A stretch of 64,000 nt of DNA from an uncultured Lachnospiraceae bacterium (GTDB taxonomy: Bacteria; Bacillota; Clostridia; Lachnospirales; Lachnospiraceae), in NCBI GenBank assembly GCA_910576815.1, contig CAJTKA010000006.1, forward strand, positions 62,001 through 126,000, given 5' to 3'. Under the pieces are notes generated by a model that saw only the letters and a list, made by a program, of their open reading frames with translations, did not search any database and was not told the DNA's origin. Every line of letters starts with the position of its first letter. Within the stretch, counting starts at the first letter, position 1. Shown here piece by piece: positions 24,646 through 33,130 of this stretch. Made by a program: the position numbers and the translations under genes.

Positions 24646-26352
24646 TCAGGAGACATAGCCAAAACCAAGGATCGTAAACGTTTTTTCCTCATCACCTTCT
24701 GCCATCCGCACGCTGATCCTGTGCCAGCCTGCCTCTTTCTCCTGAAACACGATCACAGGATTGCAGTGGATCCAGCCGTTGATATGGGGGTCCGCCGTCA
24801 GCTTCTTAGCGCCGTCCACAAAAATGTCCGCACGCCCTGCATCCAAATCACCCGAATCCTTAAAAATGAGGAGCAGCGCCTTGCAGGTAATCTCCAGCGT
24901 AAAGTCTCCGCCCTGCTTCACCTGTTTCCCGTCATACATCCAGTTGTGAGGAAACTCAGGCGTACCTGTCAGATCCTCATTCATCTCCACGCATTGCAGC
25001 TTATCGTCCACAAAGAGAAAGCTTCCCGGTGTCACCGACGCAAAAGAAGGCATCTCTTTTTTGTCCAGTAGACGGACCTTTTCAAACTCCGCACCGATCA
25101 CAGGTTCCGGGAGCGCTTCCCATGCAGGCTCTGTGCCCTCGCCCTGCTCCTTTGCCATTGCAAAGCAGTGCATCAGGCAGTCCGCCATGATGGTGTGACC
25201 CGCGTTGGTCGGATGAAACATATCATAGAAGAACTGGTTCTTGGACAGGACCCGGCCCTCTCCTGCCTTTAAGCGAAATTGCGGCGTCACGGCATTTAAG
25301 ACACTGACCATGGGCAGATGGTATCGCTCTCCTACCACACCGAGCCTTTCCTGCAGATTCCAGTCATCCGCAAAGACGGCAAACAGCAGCACCACCGCAG
25401 GGGCATTCGGCAGCATCAAGATCTTGCGCACCAGACTCTCATAGCAATGTCCCTTCGTCTCGTCACCTTCGTCGTTGACGGCAAATTCCACCACTACAAT
25501 ATCAGGTGTTATTTCACCATCTCTAAGGATATCCCGTTCAAAGCGCAGCATCCCCAGCTCTGAAGGCGTGCCGCCCACTCCTGCTTTGACAAAGTGCACA
25601 TTGTCCCCCCTGCCGAATCTCTTGGCAAATTTTTGGTAGGATTTATAGGCATAACACTCGCTATTAATCGGTATCGCTCCGGCTCCCTGCGTGATGGAAC
25701 CGCCGATGTAAGCGAGGGTGACATCCTCTCCCCGCTCCGCCTTTTCGATCGCCTTGAAAAGCCGCGCCGTATCACCAAGCTGCATGAGTGAGCGGGAGAT
25801 CATCTCCCGATAGGTCTCAGAATCGTAATCAATCTTCTCCTCCTGTGCCGCCTCCGGCGCCTCAAACCCATCGTTTAAGAAAAAGCGCACGCTCGCCGAA
25901 GCTTGGATCTTTGCCTGCTCAAACTCAAAACGGATCTGTCCGGGCTCCTTATCATCAGCGCTCCACTCCTGCTCGGAAAGCACGATTCGCACTTCCGCGC
26001 CGTCCGTGCGCAGTGTCTTTCTGATCGTGGCACCGCCGCCCATGGGATCTTTCTTTCCATACATCTGAAAGGCAAAGACCACTTCCTTGGTAGGATCGTC
26101 CGACTCCACGCTCACTCCGATGCTGTGCACCAGCTTACGAAATCCTTCCGTCGTCTTCATCAGGGAAATGGTTTCCTCGTCCGTGACGTTTCCCGCGATC
26201 CGCGCGCTGCTCAGCAGTCTCCCCGAATCCTCAAAAATAAACTGGATTCCCCGTCCGTCCGGCTGTGGGGCGCCAAAGATCTCCTTTTCGCGCATGATAT
26301 AAAAGAAGGGTCTCCTGCTTTCAGGGTCCTTCGGTGCTGTCGGTCCTCTCAT
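24646..26352 (-). CDS. SGNH/GDSL-type carbohydrate esterase
   Basis: A serine hydrolase of the SGNH superfamily, likely removing acetyl groups from hemicellulose fragments. In the 568-residue protein, block I is GGSITQGAG with S219, block II AGVGGT near 258-263, block III N293 in VEFAVNDEGDE, and block V D377-x-x-H380 in DMFHPTNAGH. An N-terminal beta domain of about 170 residues precedes the hydrolase and a C-terminal beta domain of about 160 residues follows (MEITCKALLLIFKDSGD-like), giving a beta-SGNH-beta layout. No signal peptide. ATG 26352 follows GGAGG. It lies 85 bases downstream of the GH8 gene and probably shares its promoter, which supports action on xylo-oligosaccharides. Confidence 0.82.
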   Translation of the reverse strand: MRGPTAPKDPESRRPFFYIMREKEIFGAPQPDGRGIQFIFEDSGRLLSSARIAGNVTDEETISLMKTTEGFRKLVHSIGVSVESDDPTKEVVFAFQMYGKKDPMGGGATIRKTLRTDGAEVRIVLSEQEWSADDKEPGQIRFEFEQAKIQASASVRFFLNDGFEAPEAAQEEKIDYDSETYREMISRSLMQLGDTARLFKAIEKAERGEDVTLAYIGGSITQGAGAIPINSECYAYKSYQKFAKRFGRGDNVHFVKAGVGGTPSELGMLRFERDILRDGEITPDIVVVEFAVNDEGDETKGHCYESLVRKILMLPNAPAVVLLFAVFADDWNLQERLGVVGERYHLPMVSVLNAVTPQFRLKAGEGRVLSKNQFFYDMFHPTNAGHTIMADCLMHCFAMAKEQGEGTEPAWEALPEPVIGAEFEKVRLLDKKEMPSFASVTPGSFLFVDDKLQCVEMNEDLTGTPEFPHNWMYDGKQVKQGGDFTLEITCKALLLIFKDSGDLDAGRADIFVDGAKKLTADPHINGWIHCNPVIVFQEKEAGWHRISVRMAEGDEEKTFTILGFGYVS

Positions 26353-26437
26353 CTTAAATATCCTCCTCTTTATCATATTATATATTTGCACAATTATCAC
26401 TGCGCTGCGTTGTGCGATTTAAGTAACAGCAGTTATT

Positions 26438-27592
26438 TTACCAGATGCGATATCGCCCCGCTAAAGCCAGCCACGCAAAGACATAAAGGCAGTTATCGTA
26501 ATACCTGCGGTCTCCCGTGCGCAGGGGTTCCTCGTAGAACCGCCGCACCCAGTCCGCGGCCAGACGTGCCCGCTCGGATAAATTTTTCGCATCCAGCGCC
26601 TCGGGGATCGCCAGCGTCCCCTGCGCAGTCGCGGCAAGCAAGCCCACCGGATGCAGCGCAGGCTTGTCAATGAGCTCCCCGTCGATCTTATAGGTCATGT
26701 AGGGATCGTCCTTTCTGGTCACGCCCAGGAAATACTGCAAACGCTCCGCCGCTGCCCGCTGGCCGACATCCTCACCCATCCAGGCAAAGTCCAGGCCGAT
26801 ATTTGCCACTGTGCGGTAGGCGTCGGAATAAAAGTATCCGAACTCTCCCCACTCAAACTTCCGATACACCGGGGATCCGTCAAAGTTGGCATACTCCGCG
26901 CACATACCGGTCTCTTTATGACAGGCTGTGGCCAGATAAGCGCGGCTTACCGCTTCCGCCCGCTGCCAAAAAGGTCTGTCTTCCTCGTAAGCCCACTTGG
27001 CAAAGAGATGATAAAAATGAGGCAGATGATAGGACGGATCTGTGAACGGAGAGCCCGGTACAAAGAGGATCTGTCCGTTTTCCAGATTCCACATGGGACA
27101 GCCCGCTCTCCCCTCCTGCCCCTTATGAAGACAGGCTCTGAGGATCTCCTTTGCTTCTATACTGTAGTCGTAAATCCCTTCCCCGTCACCCCATCTGTGG
27201 GAAGCGAAAAACAGTGCCATCGCAAAATACTCCTCGCCGTCCGGCGCGGGTCCATAAGCGTTCTTCGTCCCGTCCACGGCGCAGGACCACGCAAAATAGC
27301 CCTCATTCTCGCCCTCTGTCATCCACATATAGGTCTTTGCCCACTTCCAAAGCCTGTCAAATGCTTCCTGCATGTCAAGCTGTACACAGATCATCATGCC
27401 GTAGGACATGCCCTCCGTGCGGGCGTCGTGATTCCCCGTGTCCTCTATGTAAGCCATATCTTCCCCCACGGGATGATACAGGCGCTCGTTCTCGTCATAA
27501 AAGAAGGTCTGCACGATCTCGGAAAGTCTCTTTTCAAGCGCTTCCTCCGATATGCCGATCTCCCGAAATACATTACGGTATGTTTTTTCCAT
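26438..27592 (-). CDS. GH8 reducing-end xylose-releasing exo-oligoxylanase
   Basis: Predicted to release xylose from the reducing end of xylo-oligosaccharides (Rex type). The 384-residue protein has the general acid E60 in DARTEGMSYGMM, AWSCAVDGTKNAYGPAPDGEEYFAMAL with the substrate-binding Asp, the base D257 in YSDAYRTVANIGLDFAW, and H314 in ALHPVGLL, which corresponds to the histidine that gives Rex enzymes their exo specificity. Length and lack of signal peptide match cytoplasmic Rex enzymes. It has its own promoter at 27614-27642 right after the terminator of the transport operon. Confidence 0.92.
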   Translation of the reverse strand: MEKTYRNVFREIGISEEALEKRLSEIVQTFFYDENERLYHPVGEDMAYIEDTGNHDARTEGMSYGMMICVQLDMQEAFDRLWKWAKTYMWMTEGENEGYFAWSCAVDGTKNAYGPAPDGEEYFAMALFFASHRWGDGEGIYDYSIEAKEILRACLHKGQEGRAGCPMWNLENGQILFVPGSPFTDPSYHLPHFYHLFAKWAYEEDRPFWQRAEAVSRAYLATACHKETGMCAEYANFDGSPVYRKFEWGEFGYFYSDAYRTVANIGLDFAWMGEDVGQRAAAERLQYFLGVTRKDDPYMTYKIDGELIDKPALHPVGLLAATAQGTLAIPEALDAKNLSERARLAADWVRRFYEEPLRTGDRRYYDNCLYVFAWLALAGRYRIW

Positions 27593-27613
27593 CGCCCTTC
27601 CTCCTTTCTGATG

Positions 27614-27642
27614 ATTATATCATCTTTCCAGAATTTTCCCAA
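27614..27642 (-). promoter_or_regulatory. Promoter of GH8-esterase operon
   Basis: TTGGGA and TATAAT with a 17-base spacer on the minus strand, 22 bases before the GH8 ATG. It directly follows the terminator at 27644-27670. Confidence 0.65.
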
Positions 27643-27643
27643 G

Positions 27644-27670
27644 AAAAAATGCCCGACGCGGGCATTTTTT
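27644..27670. terminator. Intrinsic terminator of transport operon
   Basis: AATGCCCG pairs with CGGGCATT around ACG and is flanked by A6 and T6, so it works in both directions. It follows the permease stop at 27698 and separates the transport operon from GH8. Confidence 0.93.
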
Positions 27671-27697
27671 CCACTCATTCTTTCTATTCGTTTTCCA

Positions 27698-28591
27698 TCA
27701 CTCTTTCACGCCGCCGATGGTAAGGCCCGTCACGAAATACCGCTGTAAGAACGGGTACAGGCAGATAATCGGAAGCATGGTCACCACAGTGGCCGCCGCA
27801 CGGATCGTTACCGGCGTCACGGAAGCTGCATTGTACTTAGCCGAATCCGCGCTGCCGCTCTGCTGCATGACGGAAGATAACAGTTTCATCAACTCATACT
27901 GCAGAGTCGTGTACTCCGTCTTTAAGCGGTTATAGAGCATGGCATCGAACCAGGAATTCCAATGTCCCACCGCCACAAACAGGGCAACCGTCGCGTACAC
28001 CGGCTTGCACAGCGGGGAAATGATCTTGACAAAGATCGTCATATAACCCGCGCCGTCAAGCTGCGCCGACTCCTCCAAGCTGTCCGGCAGGCCGTTCATA
28101 TAAGTACGGATCACCAGCATATTCCAAGCACTGATCGCCCCCGGCACCACATACACCCAGAAACTGTTGGTCAAATGCAGGTTCCGATACAGCAGGAAGA
28201 CAGGGATCATACCGCCGTTCACATACATGGTGACGACCCAGAACAGGGACAGCTGTGCCTTAAAGATAAAGCGCTTTCTGCTGACCACATAGGCAAGCAG
28301 CGCGTTTATCACCAGAGCCGACAGCGTGCCGATCACCGTCCGAAGCACTGTGACCTTTGCGCCCGTCAAGAGATTCTGCATGGCAAGCACCGTATCATAG
28401 CTCTTTAAGGAAAACTTTCTCGGCCAGAGGTAGATACCGCCCCGCACCGCATCGATACCCTCGTTGAAGGAGATCGCCACGGTATTGATGACCGGGTAGA
28501 GGGTCACGATCACGAAGCACGCCATAAAAATGCCGATCAGCACCGATATCAGTCTGTCCTCAAAGGAATGTTTAATCGTTTTTGTATTCAT
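27698..28591 (-). CDS. ABC sugar transporter permease, LplC type
   Basis: One of the two membrane subunits of an oligosaccharide importer of the CUT1/LplABC group. The 297-residue protein has six membrane segments and the permease EAA loop EESAQLDGAGYMTIFVKIISPLCKP near 185-210, where it contacts the ATPase. It follows the other permease gene by 12 bases. No ATPase gene is present, as usual in these loci, which share an MsmX-like ATPase encoded elsewhere. It ends the operon at the terminator 27644-27670. Confidence 0.93.
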   Translation of the reverse strand: MNTKTIKHSFEDRLISVLIGIFMACFVIVTLYPVINTVAISFNEGIDAVRGGIYLWPRKFSLKSYDTVLAMQNLLTGAKVTVLRTVIGTLSALVINALLAYVVSRKRFIFKAQLSLFWVVTMYVNGGMIPVFLLYRNLHLTNSFWVYVVPGAISAWNMLVIRTYMNGLPDSLEESAQLDGAGYMTIFVKIISPLCKPVYATVALFVAVGHWNSWFDAMLYNRLKTEYTTLQYELMKLLSSVMQQSGSADSAKYNAASVTPVTIRAAATVVTMLPIICLYPFLQRYFVTGLTIGGVKE

Positions 28592-28603
28592 CCGCTCCTC
28601 CTC

Positions 28604-29548
28604 CTAGAACAATCTTTCTTCGCCGGCGTGCTTCGCCCATGTGTTACACACCAGGATCAGACCGATACTGACTGCACTCTTAAAGATACCGGCCGCAGTA
28701 CCCATGGAAAAGTCATTCTGACTGATACCCCATTTGAGCACATAGATGTCAATGGTCTGGGAAACGCTCTGTACAAGGCCGTTTCCTAACAGATACTGCA
28801 CCTCGAAACCTGCATTCAGCACATTACCCACATTCATCAAAAGCAGGATGATGATGGTGGGCTTGATGCCCGGCATCGTTATGTAGCGGATCTTAGCCAG
28901 TCTGCCCGCGCCGTCTATGGACGCCGCCTCGTAAAGGCTCGGGTCGATGGCCGTGATGGCCGCCAGATAAATGATCGCATTCCAGCCCGTCTCCTTCCAG
29001 CAGTTCGCAAAAGCCACGATCGGCCAGAAGTATTTCGGGTGCGCAAAAAAGTTGATTGCCTGATCGATGATACCCGCCCTCTGTAAGAGATCGTTGATGA
29101 TACCCGTATTGGAAAGGGCGTCGTGCAGGATACCCGTCACGATGATCCAGGAGAGGAAGTGCGGCAGATAGGATACCGTCTGTATGGTCTTCTTCACCAT
29201 GGAATGTCTTATTTCGTTTAAGAGGATGGCGAACAGGATCGCCATGATCGTAGTTGTCAACAGATTCAGCGCGCCCATCGCAAAGGTATTGCGGATAACC
29301 CGCAAAAAAGTCGCGTCGGAAAACAGGAACTTGAATTTGTCAAATCCTACAAATTGTGAATGAAGCAGCCCATCCTTGGGCTTGTAATTCTGGAAAGCCA
29401 TCAGCCACCCTGTCAGCGGCCAATAGTAAAAGATCAGCCCGTAAACTACCATAAAGAAAGATATGATAAGCAGGGTCTTTTGCCTCTTTACCTCTTTCCA
29501 TGTGATCCTTTTGTCTTTTTTTACTGTAGAAACATTCGTTTGCGCCAT
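28604..29548 (-). CDS. ABC sugar transporter permease, LplB type
   Basis: The partner membrane subunit of the importer. The 314-residue protein has a basic N-terminus, six membrane segments starting with TLLIISFFMVVYGLIFYYW, and the EAA loop YEAASIDGAGRLAKIRYITMPGIKPT near 215-240. The N-terminal extension and length are typical of LplB/YteP proteins. It starts 80 bases after the binding-protein stop; that gap holds a strong hairpin that probably lowers permease expression relative to the binding protein. Confidence 0.93.
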   Translation of the reverse strand: MAQTNVSTVKKDKRITWKEVKRQKTLLIISFFMVVYGLIFYYWPLTGWLMAFQNYKPKDGLLHSQFVGFDKFKFLFSDATFLRVIRNTFAMGALNLLTTTIMAILFAILLNEIRHSMVKKTIQTVSYLPHFLSWIIVTGILHDALSNTGIINDLLQRAGIIDQAINFFAHPKYFWPIVAFANCWKETGWNAIIYLAAITAIDPSLYEAASIDGAGRLAKIRYITMPGIKPTIIILLLMNVGNVLNAGFEVQYLLGNGLVQSVSQTIDIYVLKWGISQNDFSMGTAAGIFKSAVSIGLILVCNTWAKHAGEERLF

Positions 29549-29570
29549 TTTGCTACTCCCATTTGATAGA

Positions 29571-29612
29571 GTAAGGCGGCGACCGCCTCTATCAGAGTTA
29601 TCGCCGCCTTAC
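29571..29612 (-). promoter_or_regulatory. Hairpin between binding protein and permease
   Basis: GTAAGGCGGCGA and TCGCCGCCTTAC form a perfect 12-bp stem with an 18-base loop. No T-tract follows, so it likely protects the 3' end of the binding-protein mRNA and reduces read-through, as in other binding-protein operons. Confidence 0.75.
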
Positions 29613-29628
29613 CTGCCTTCATGATTTT

Positions 29629-31344
29629 TTACTTAAAGGTGTCCAGGATCGCCTGCATCTCTGCCAGGAAATCCTCAGGCTTACAAGCGTTGTACGCTGC
29701 CATGTATTCCTCCCAGCCCTGCTCAAAATCAGGCGCCATTACGACCTTGGGAAGCCACTCATGCTTGCACTCGCCCATGAGCGCCCAAGCCGTACCACCG
29801 GGAGTTGCCGTGGTAAAGTTGTTGGAATAGCTGTACATCGGGAACCATGCTGCATTCTGCTCTACAATCGAGCCGATCATGCCGGGGTAGGTAGTAACAC
29901 CGTATGCCTCGAAGCACTTCTTCAAAGGCTCCGCCATATCGTTCATGAACTCGGAAGGCTGCTCCTCGGACTTCATCGCGTTCTTGCCGTCCGTGTGCGT
30001 TCCGCCCCACTGCGGGAAGTAGGAATAGTCACATCTGTGGGACGCCTGATAGGAGGTGTTCGCCCAGTTCATTCTCATCTCGTCGGTTCTGTAGTAAAGT
30101 CCCTCATCGTCTACCAGATAGTCAACGCCCTCAACGCCCCAGAATCTGAGATCGTGAAGCTCCTGATCCATCGTGATGTCTACCAGGAATTTGAATGCCT
30201 TATCGGGATCCTTACAGTCAACGGAGATTGCGATACCGCTCGCCTGGTTTACTGTGTCGTCATAAGTATGCCATCTGTTCTCCATGCCCTTCTCGGTGGT
30301 CAGGCCCAGAGGAACATAGTTGCAGCCCTTCACATCCAGACCCTGCTGCTTGAACACATCGTTTACCGTGTATGCGAAATTCCACCACTGGTCTACCATA
30401 CCGAGCACACGGCCGGTGGAAAGCTTTGCGATGTACTCGTCATAAGTCTGGGTAAAGCTCTCGGGATCCACAAAGCCCTTCTGATACTCCTCGTTCAGCT
30501 TCTTGAAGTACTTGATGGTATCCTCAGAAGTATTGTAATCCTCGATGGTCATCGTCTCTTTGTTTACGATAACGGAACCGTCGTTGGGGTAGCCTGCCAG
30601 GAACTGGCCTGCGTTCTCCAGACAGAAGTATCTCCAGTCCTCACAGAGGATGGTATAAGCAATGTTCTCCGTGCCGTCTTCCATGGTCGGATTCGCCGCA
30701 ATGTAGCTCTCTAAGAGGTCGAAGTACTCATCCAAGGTCTGAATGTCCGGATAGCCTGCCCACTCAAGTACTCTCACCTGGATCCAGAACGCCTCGTCGT
30801 TGTGCGTGGTCACCTTGCTCTCCCCGTATGTATTGCCGAAGGGATTGATCCAGTAAATGTGTCCGTCAGGCTGACGGAATTTCTCCCACTCCTCGGGGGT
30901 GAACCAGGTGTCACGGAACTCCGGATACTGATCGATATAATCATCCAGAGGAATCAGCGCGCCCGCATCCACAAGCTGGGACATATCGTCGGTATCCAGG
31001 AAATCAGGATACTCACCGCCCGCGATCAGGGTACCTGTCGCTTCCTCAGCCGTCTGTCCGGTGAGCCAGGTCTCCTTTACCTTAACGCCGGTCTTCTCCG
31101 CGATCATTTGCATGACTTCATTGTCGTCATTCTTCTCCTTGCCGGGCATCGTGATAAACATGGAAAACTGTGTCACTTCGCCGTTTGACGCAGGAGCTTC
31201 GGCGCTGTCGGCCGAATCGCCGGAAGTGGCCGTCTCGTTTGACCCCCCCGTAGTCGTCTCATTTCCGCCGTCACCGCAGCCGACAAGCATGGATGCCGTC
31301 ATTGCCGCCACGAGAAGCAGCGCTGTCACTTTTTTACACTTCAT
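29629..31344 (-). CDS. Extracellular sugar-binding lipoprotein, LplA type
   Basis: Captures the imported oligosaccharide outside the cell. The 571-residue protein has a lipoprotein signal peptide with lipobox LVGC and modified C23, a Gly/Thr/Ser/Asp-rich linker (about 24-60), and a large type-1 solute-binding domain with TGVKVKETWLTGQ, GGEYPDFLDTDDMSQLVDAGALIPLDDYI and many Trp/Tyr residues suited to sugar stacking. The size is typical of the LplA/YtcQ family. It heads the transport operon from the promoter at 31385-31412, which is preceded by direct repeats that fit YesN binding. The exact sugar cannot be read; neighbours point to xylan or mannan fragments. Confidence 0.93.
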   Translation of the reverse strand: MKCKKVTALLLVAAMTASMLVGCGDGGNETTTGGSNETATSGDSADSAEAPASNGEVTQFSMFITMPGKEKNDDNEVMQMIAEKTGVKVKETWLTGQTAEEATGTLIAGGEYPDFLDTDDMSQLVDAGALIPLDDYIDQYPEFRDTWFTPEEWEKFRQPDGHIYWINPFGNTYGESKVTTHNDEAFWIQVRVLEWAGYPDIQTLDEYFDLLESYIAANPTMEDGTENIAYTILCEDWRYFCLENAGQFLAGYPNDGSVIVNKETMTIEDYNTSEDTIKYFKKLNEEYQKGFVDPESFTQTYDEYIAKLSTGRVLGMVDQWWNFAYTVNDVFKQQGLDVKGCNYVPLGLTTEKGMENRWHTYDDTVNQASGIAISVDCKDPDKAFKFLVDITMDQELHDLRFWGVEGVDYLVDDEGLYYRTDEMRMNWANTSYQASHRCDYSYFPQWGGTHTDGKNAMKSEEQPSEFMNDMAEPLKKCFEAYGVTTYPGMIGSIVEQNAAWFPMYSYSNNFTTATPGGTAWALMGECKHEWLPKVVMAPDFEQGWEEYMAAYNACKPEDFLAEMQAILDTFK

Positions 31345-31384
31345 CTTTTTTCCTCCCTCGTAAATGAATTTTGGTTATAGTATC

Positions 31385-31412
31385 ATTGTATTTGAATTAA
31401 GTCCATTCACAA
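31385..31412 (-). promoter_or_regulatory. Promoter of transport operon
   Basis: TTGTGA (31407-31412) and TACAAT (31385-31390) with a 16-base spacer on the minus strand. The weak -35 abuts activator-like repeats upstream. Confidence 0.65.
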
Positions 31413-31413
31413 C

Positions 31414-31450
31414 CCGATAAATTCTAGCAAAAAGCCGGATAAATTCTAGC
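31414..31450 (-). promoter_or_regulatory. Direct repeats, probable YesN-type activator sites
   Basis: GATAAATTCTAGC occurs twice (31416-31428 and 31438-31450), 22 bp apart, two helical turns on one face of DNA. The proximal copy is one base from the -35 box, the class II activator position for AraC-type regulators such as the YesN protein encoded next door. Confidence 0.7.
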
Positions 31451-31467
31451 TGTTCGAATTTACCCGG
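31429..31467 (-). terminator. Terminator of yesN-like gene
   Basis: On the minus strand CCGGGTAAATTC pairs with GAATTTATCCGG (one mismatch) around a 9-base loop, followed by CTTTTTG. It ends the regulator transcript 34 bases past its stop. Its second arm is part of the distal activator repeat. Confidence 0.75.
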
Positions 31468-31500
31468 TTTTTCTCTTTCTTTTCTTCCTCTTTTTCGTAC

Positions 31501-33105
31501 TTATTCCTGCCTCTCTCTGGCCTGTTTGCGATAACGGGAGGGGGTGCAGCCCTCCTGCTCGATAAAGCGGCTGATAAAGTAATCCAAATCGTGATAGCCC
31601 ACATCCTCCGCGATCTCGCCGATCTTCTTGTCCGTCCGCACAAGCTGCAGCGCCGCCTCGCTGATGCGGCAGGTGTTTAAGTAGCTCTTGAAGGACTGTC
31701 CGTACCGCTTGCGAAAGATTTGTCCCAGATAAGAGCTGTTGATATAATATTTTTGTCCAAGCTCCCTGAGCGTCAGATTCTCCGCATAACGCTCCCTGAT
31801 CTCACACTCGATCTCCTGTAAGATCCCACCGGATATGTTCTTTTTTAACTGTGCCAGATATTCCGCATATTCGCCCGCAAACTTACGCAGATGCGCCCTG
31901 CTGCCCCGAATGATCTCCTCCTTGGAGACATTGCCGCTGATGAAGGAGAGAACCTCGTCCTGACTCACGGACTCATCCTGCTCCATCGCCAGACTTAACA
32001 GGCGGAAAATAAGCCAGTTTAAGTTCATCACCACCGTCTCTCTCGTTCTGTCAAGTCGGTCCATCTCCGTAAAAAGCGCATCCACACTCTTGTTGATGGC
32101 CAGGGAATCGCCTGCCTCCACCGCCTTCACCAGCGCATCCAGAGAATCGCCGCAGAGGATCGGCTTTGCCTCCCCCACCTGCACCTCCTTTTCATAATAG
32201 AAGACATTTTGTCTTTCCTGAAACCCTTTGAAGGAACGCAATACACAGGCCGAACTGTAGGAGTGGGAAATTTTAGCGATATCCTCCACCCACTTACCCA
32301 AAAGCAGGATGACAGGCATATTCTTGCTTCCGTTTTGCAAGGCCTGATGAAAGGCCCGCATAAATGCGCCCTCACTCAGATTCCGCTTGGCGGCCATGTG
32401 TTCGCAATAGAGAAAGCCGAGCTCGTACTCCTCCTCATAGGCAAAAAATTCTCCCAACAAATGATCGGCATCTTCCTGCAGCCAGGAGGCCGCACACTCA
32501 TAGACAGCATCCTTTAACGCCACGACCTCCTCGTCAGTCATCTCCTCCAGAGCCGCCAGATCGTTGAGACAGATGTGCAGATACCGTACGCCTCCCGTAC
32601 AGCGAAAATGCTCCCGCACATAAGAAAGCCTCTGCTCCTCCGTTCGGCCCTGCAAAAGCACCGACAGATTCTGCAAAAGATACCCCCTCTGCATCTTTTT
32701 CGTGTCCAGTTCTTCCTGCCTGGAGACCGCTCTGTTTTTCGCCACTTTCCTGACAAGCCCCAGCAGCTGCTCTTTCTGCACGGGCTTTAGCAGATATTCC
32801 ATGGCTTCATAGCGGATTGCCGCCTGCGCATACTTAAAATCACTGTAACCGCTCAAAATCACCACGTAAGCATCTGATATCTTTTCTGCACGCAGATGCT
32901 CCAGCAGCTCAATCCCGTTCATCCGCGGCATACGGATATCCGTGATGATCAGATCCGCCTCCCCTTCCGCAAGGTATTCGATCGCCTCCTGTCCGTCAGC
33001 CGCCGTCTTCACGACCTCACAGCCCTCTCTTTCCCAGTCGATGAGTCTGGAAAGGCCTTGCAAAATGAATGGTTCGTCGTCCACCAGCATTACACGCATC
33101 GCCAT
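31501..33105 (-). CDS. YesN-like response regulator with AraC DNA-binding domain
   Basis: Two-component response regulator expected to activate the sugar-uptake promoter. The 534-residue protein has a receiver domain (1-120) with acidic pocket D9 D10, phosphorylation site D56 in DLIITDIRMP and K107-type LLKPV, a central helical region of about 300 residues, and a C-terminal AraC-type double helix-turn-helix (about 430-530) with YINSSYLGQIFRKRYGQSFKSYL and VGYHDLDYFISRFIEQEGCTPSRYR. ATG 33105 follows GGAGGA by 8 bases. It begins 25 bases after the kinase gene stop, so both are in one transcript. Confidence 0.94.
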   Translation of the reverse strand: MAMRVMLVDDEPFILQGLSRLIDWEREGCEVVKTAADGQEAIEYLAEGEADLIITDIRMPRMNGIELLEHLRAEKISDAYVVILSGYSDFKYAQAAIRYEAMEYLLKPVQKEQLLGLVRKVAKNRAVSRQEELDTKKMQRGYLLQNLSVLLQGRTEEQRLSYVREHFRCTGGVRYLHICLNDLAALEEMTDEEVVALKDAVYECAASWLQEDADHLLGEFFAYEEEYELGFLYCEHMAAKRNLSEGAFMRAFHQALQNGSKNMPVILLLGKWVEDIAKISHSYSSACVLRSFKGFQERQNVFYYEKEVQVGEAKPILCGDSLDALVKAVEAGDSLAINKSVDALFTEMDRLDRTRETVVMNLNWLIFRLLSLAMEQDESVSQDEVLSFISGNVSKEEIIRGSRAHLRKFAGEYAEYLAQLKKNISGGILQEIECEIRERYAENLTLRELGQKYYINSSYLGQIFRKRYGQSFKSYLNTCRISEAALQLVRTDKKIGEIAEDVGYHDLDYFISRFIEQEGCTPSRYRKQARERQE

Positions 33106-33130
33106 ATCATATCTCCTCCATCCCAAAGCA

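Noticed and set aside
29761..30714. 317-codon open frame opposite the binding-protein gene
   Set aside because: No ribosome-binding site and no recognisable domain; the minus strand encodes a clear lipoprotein.
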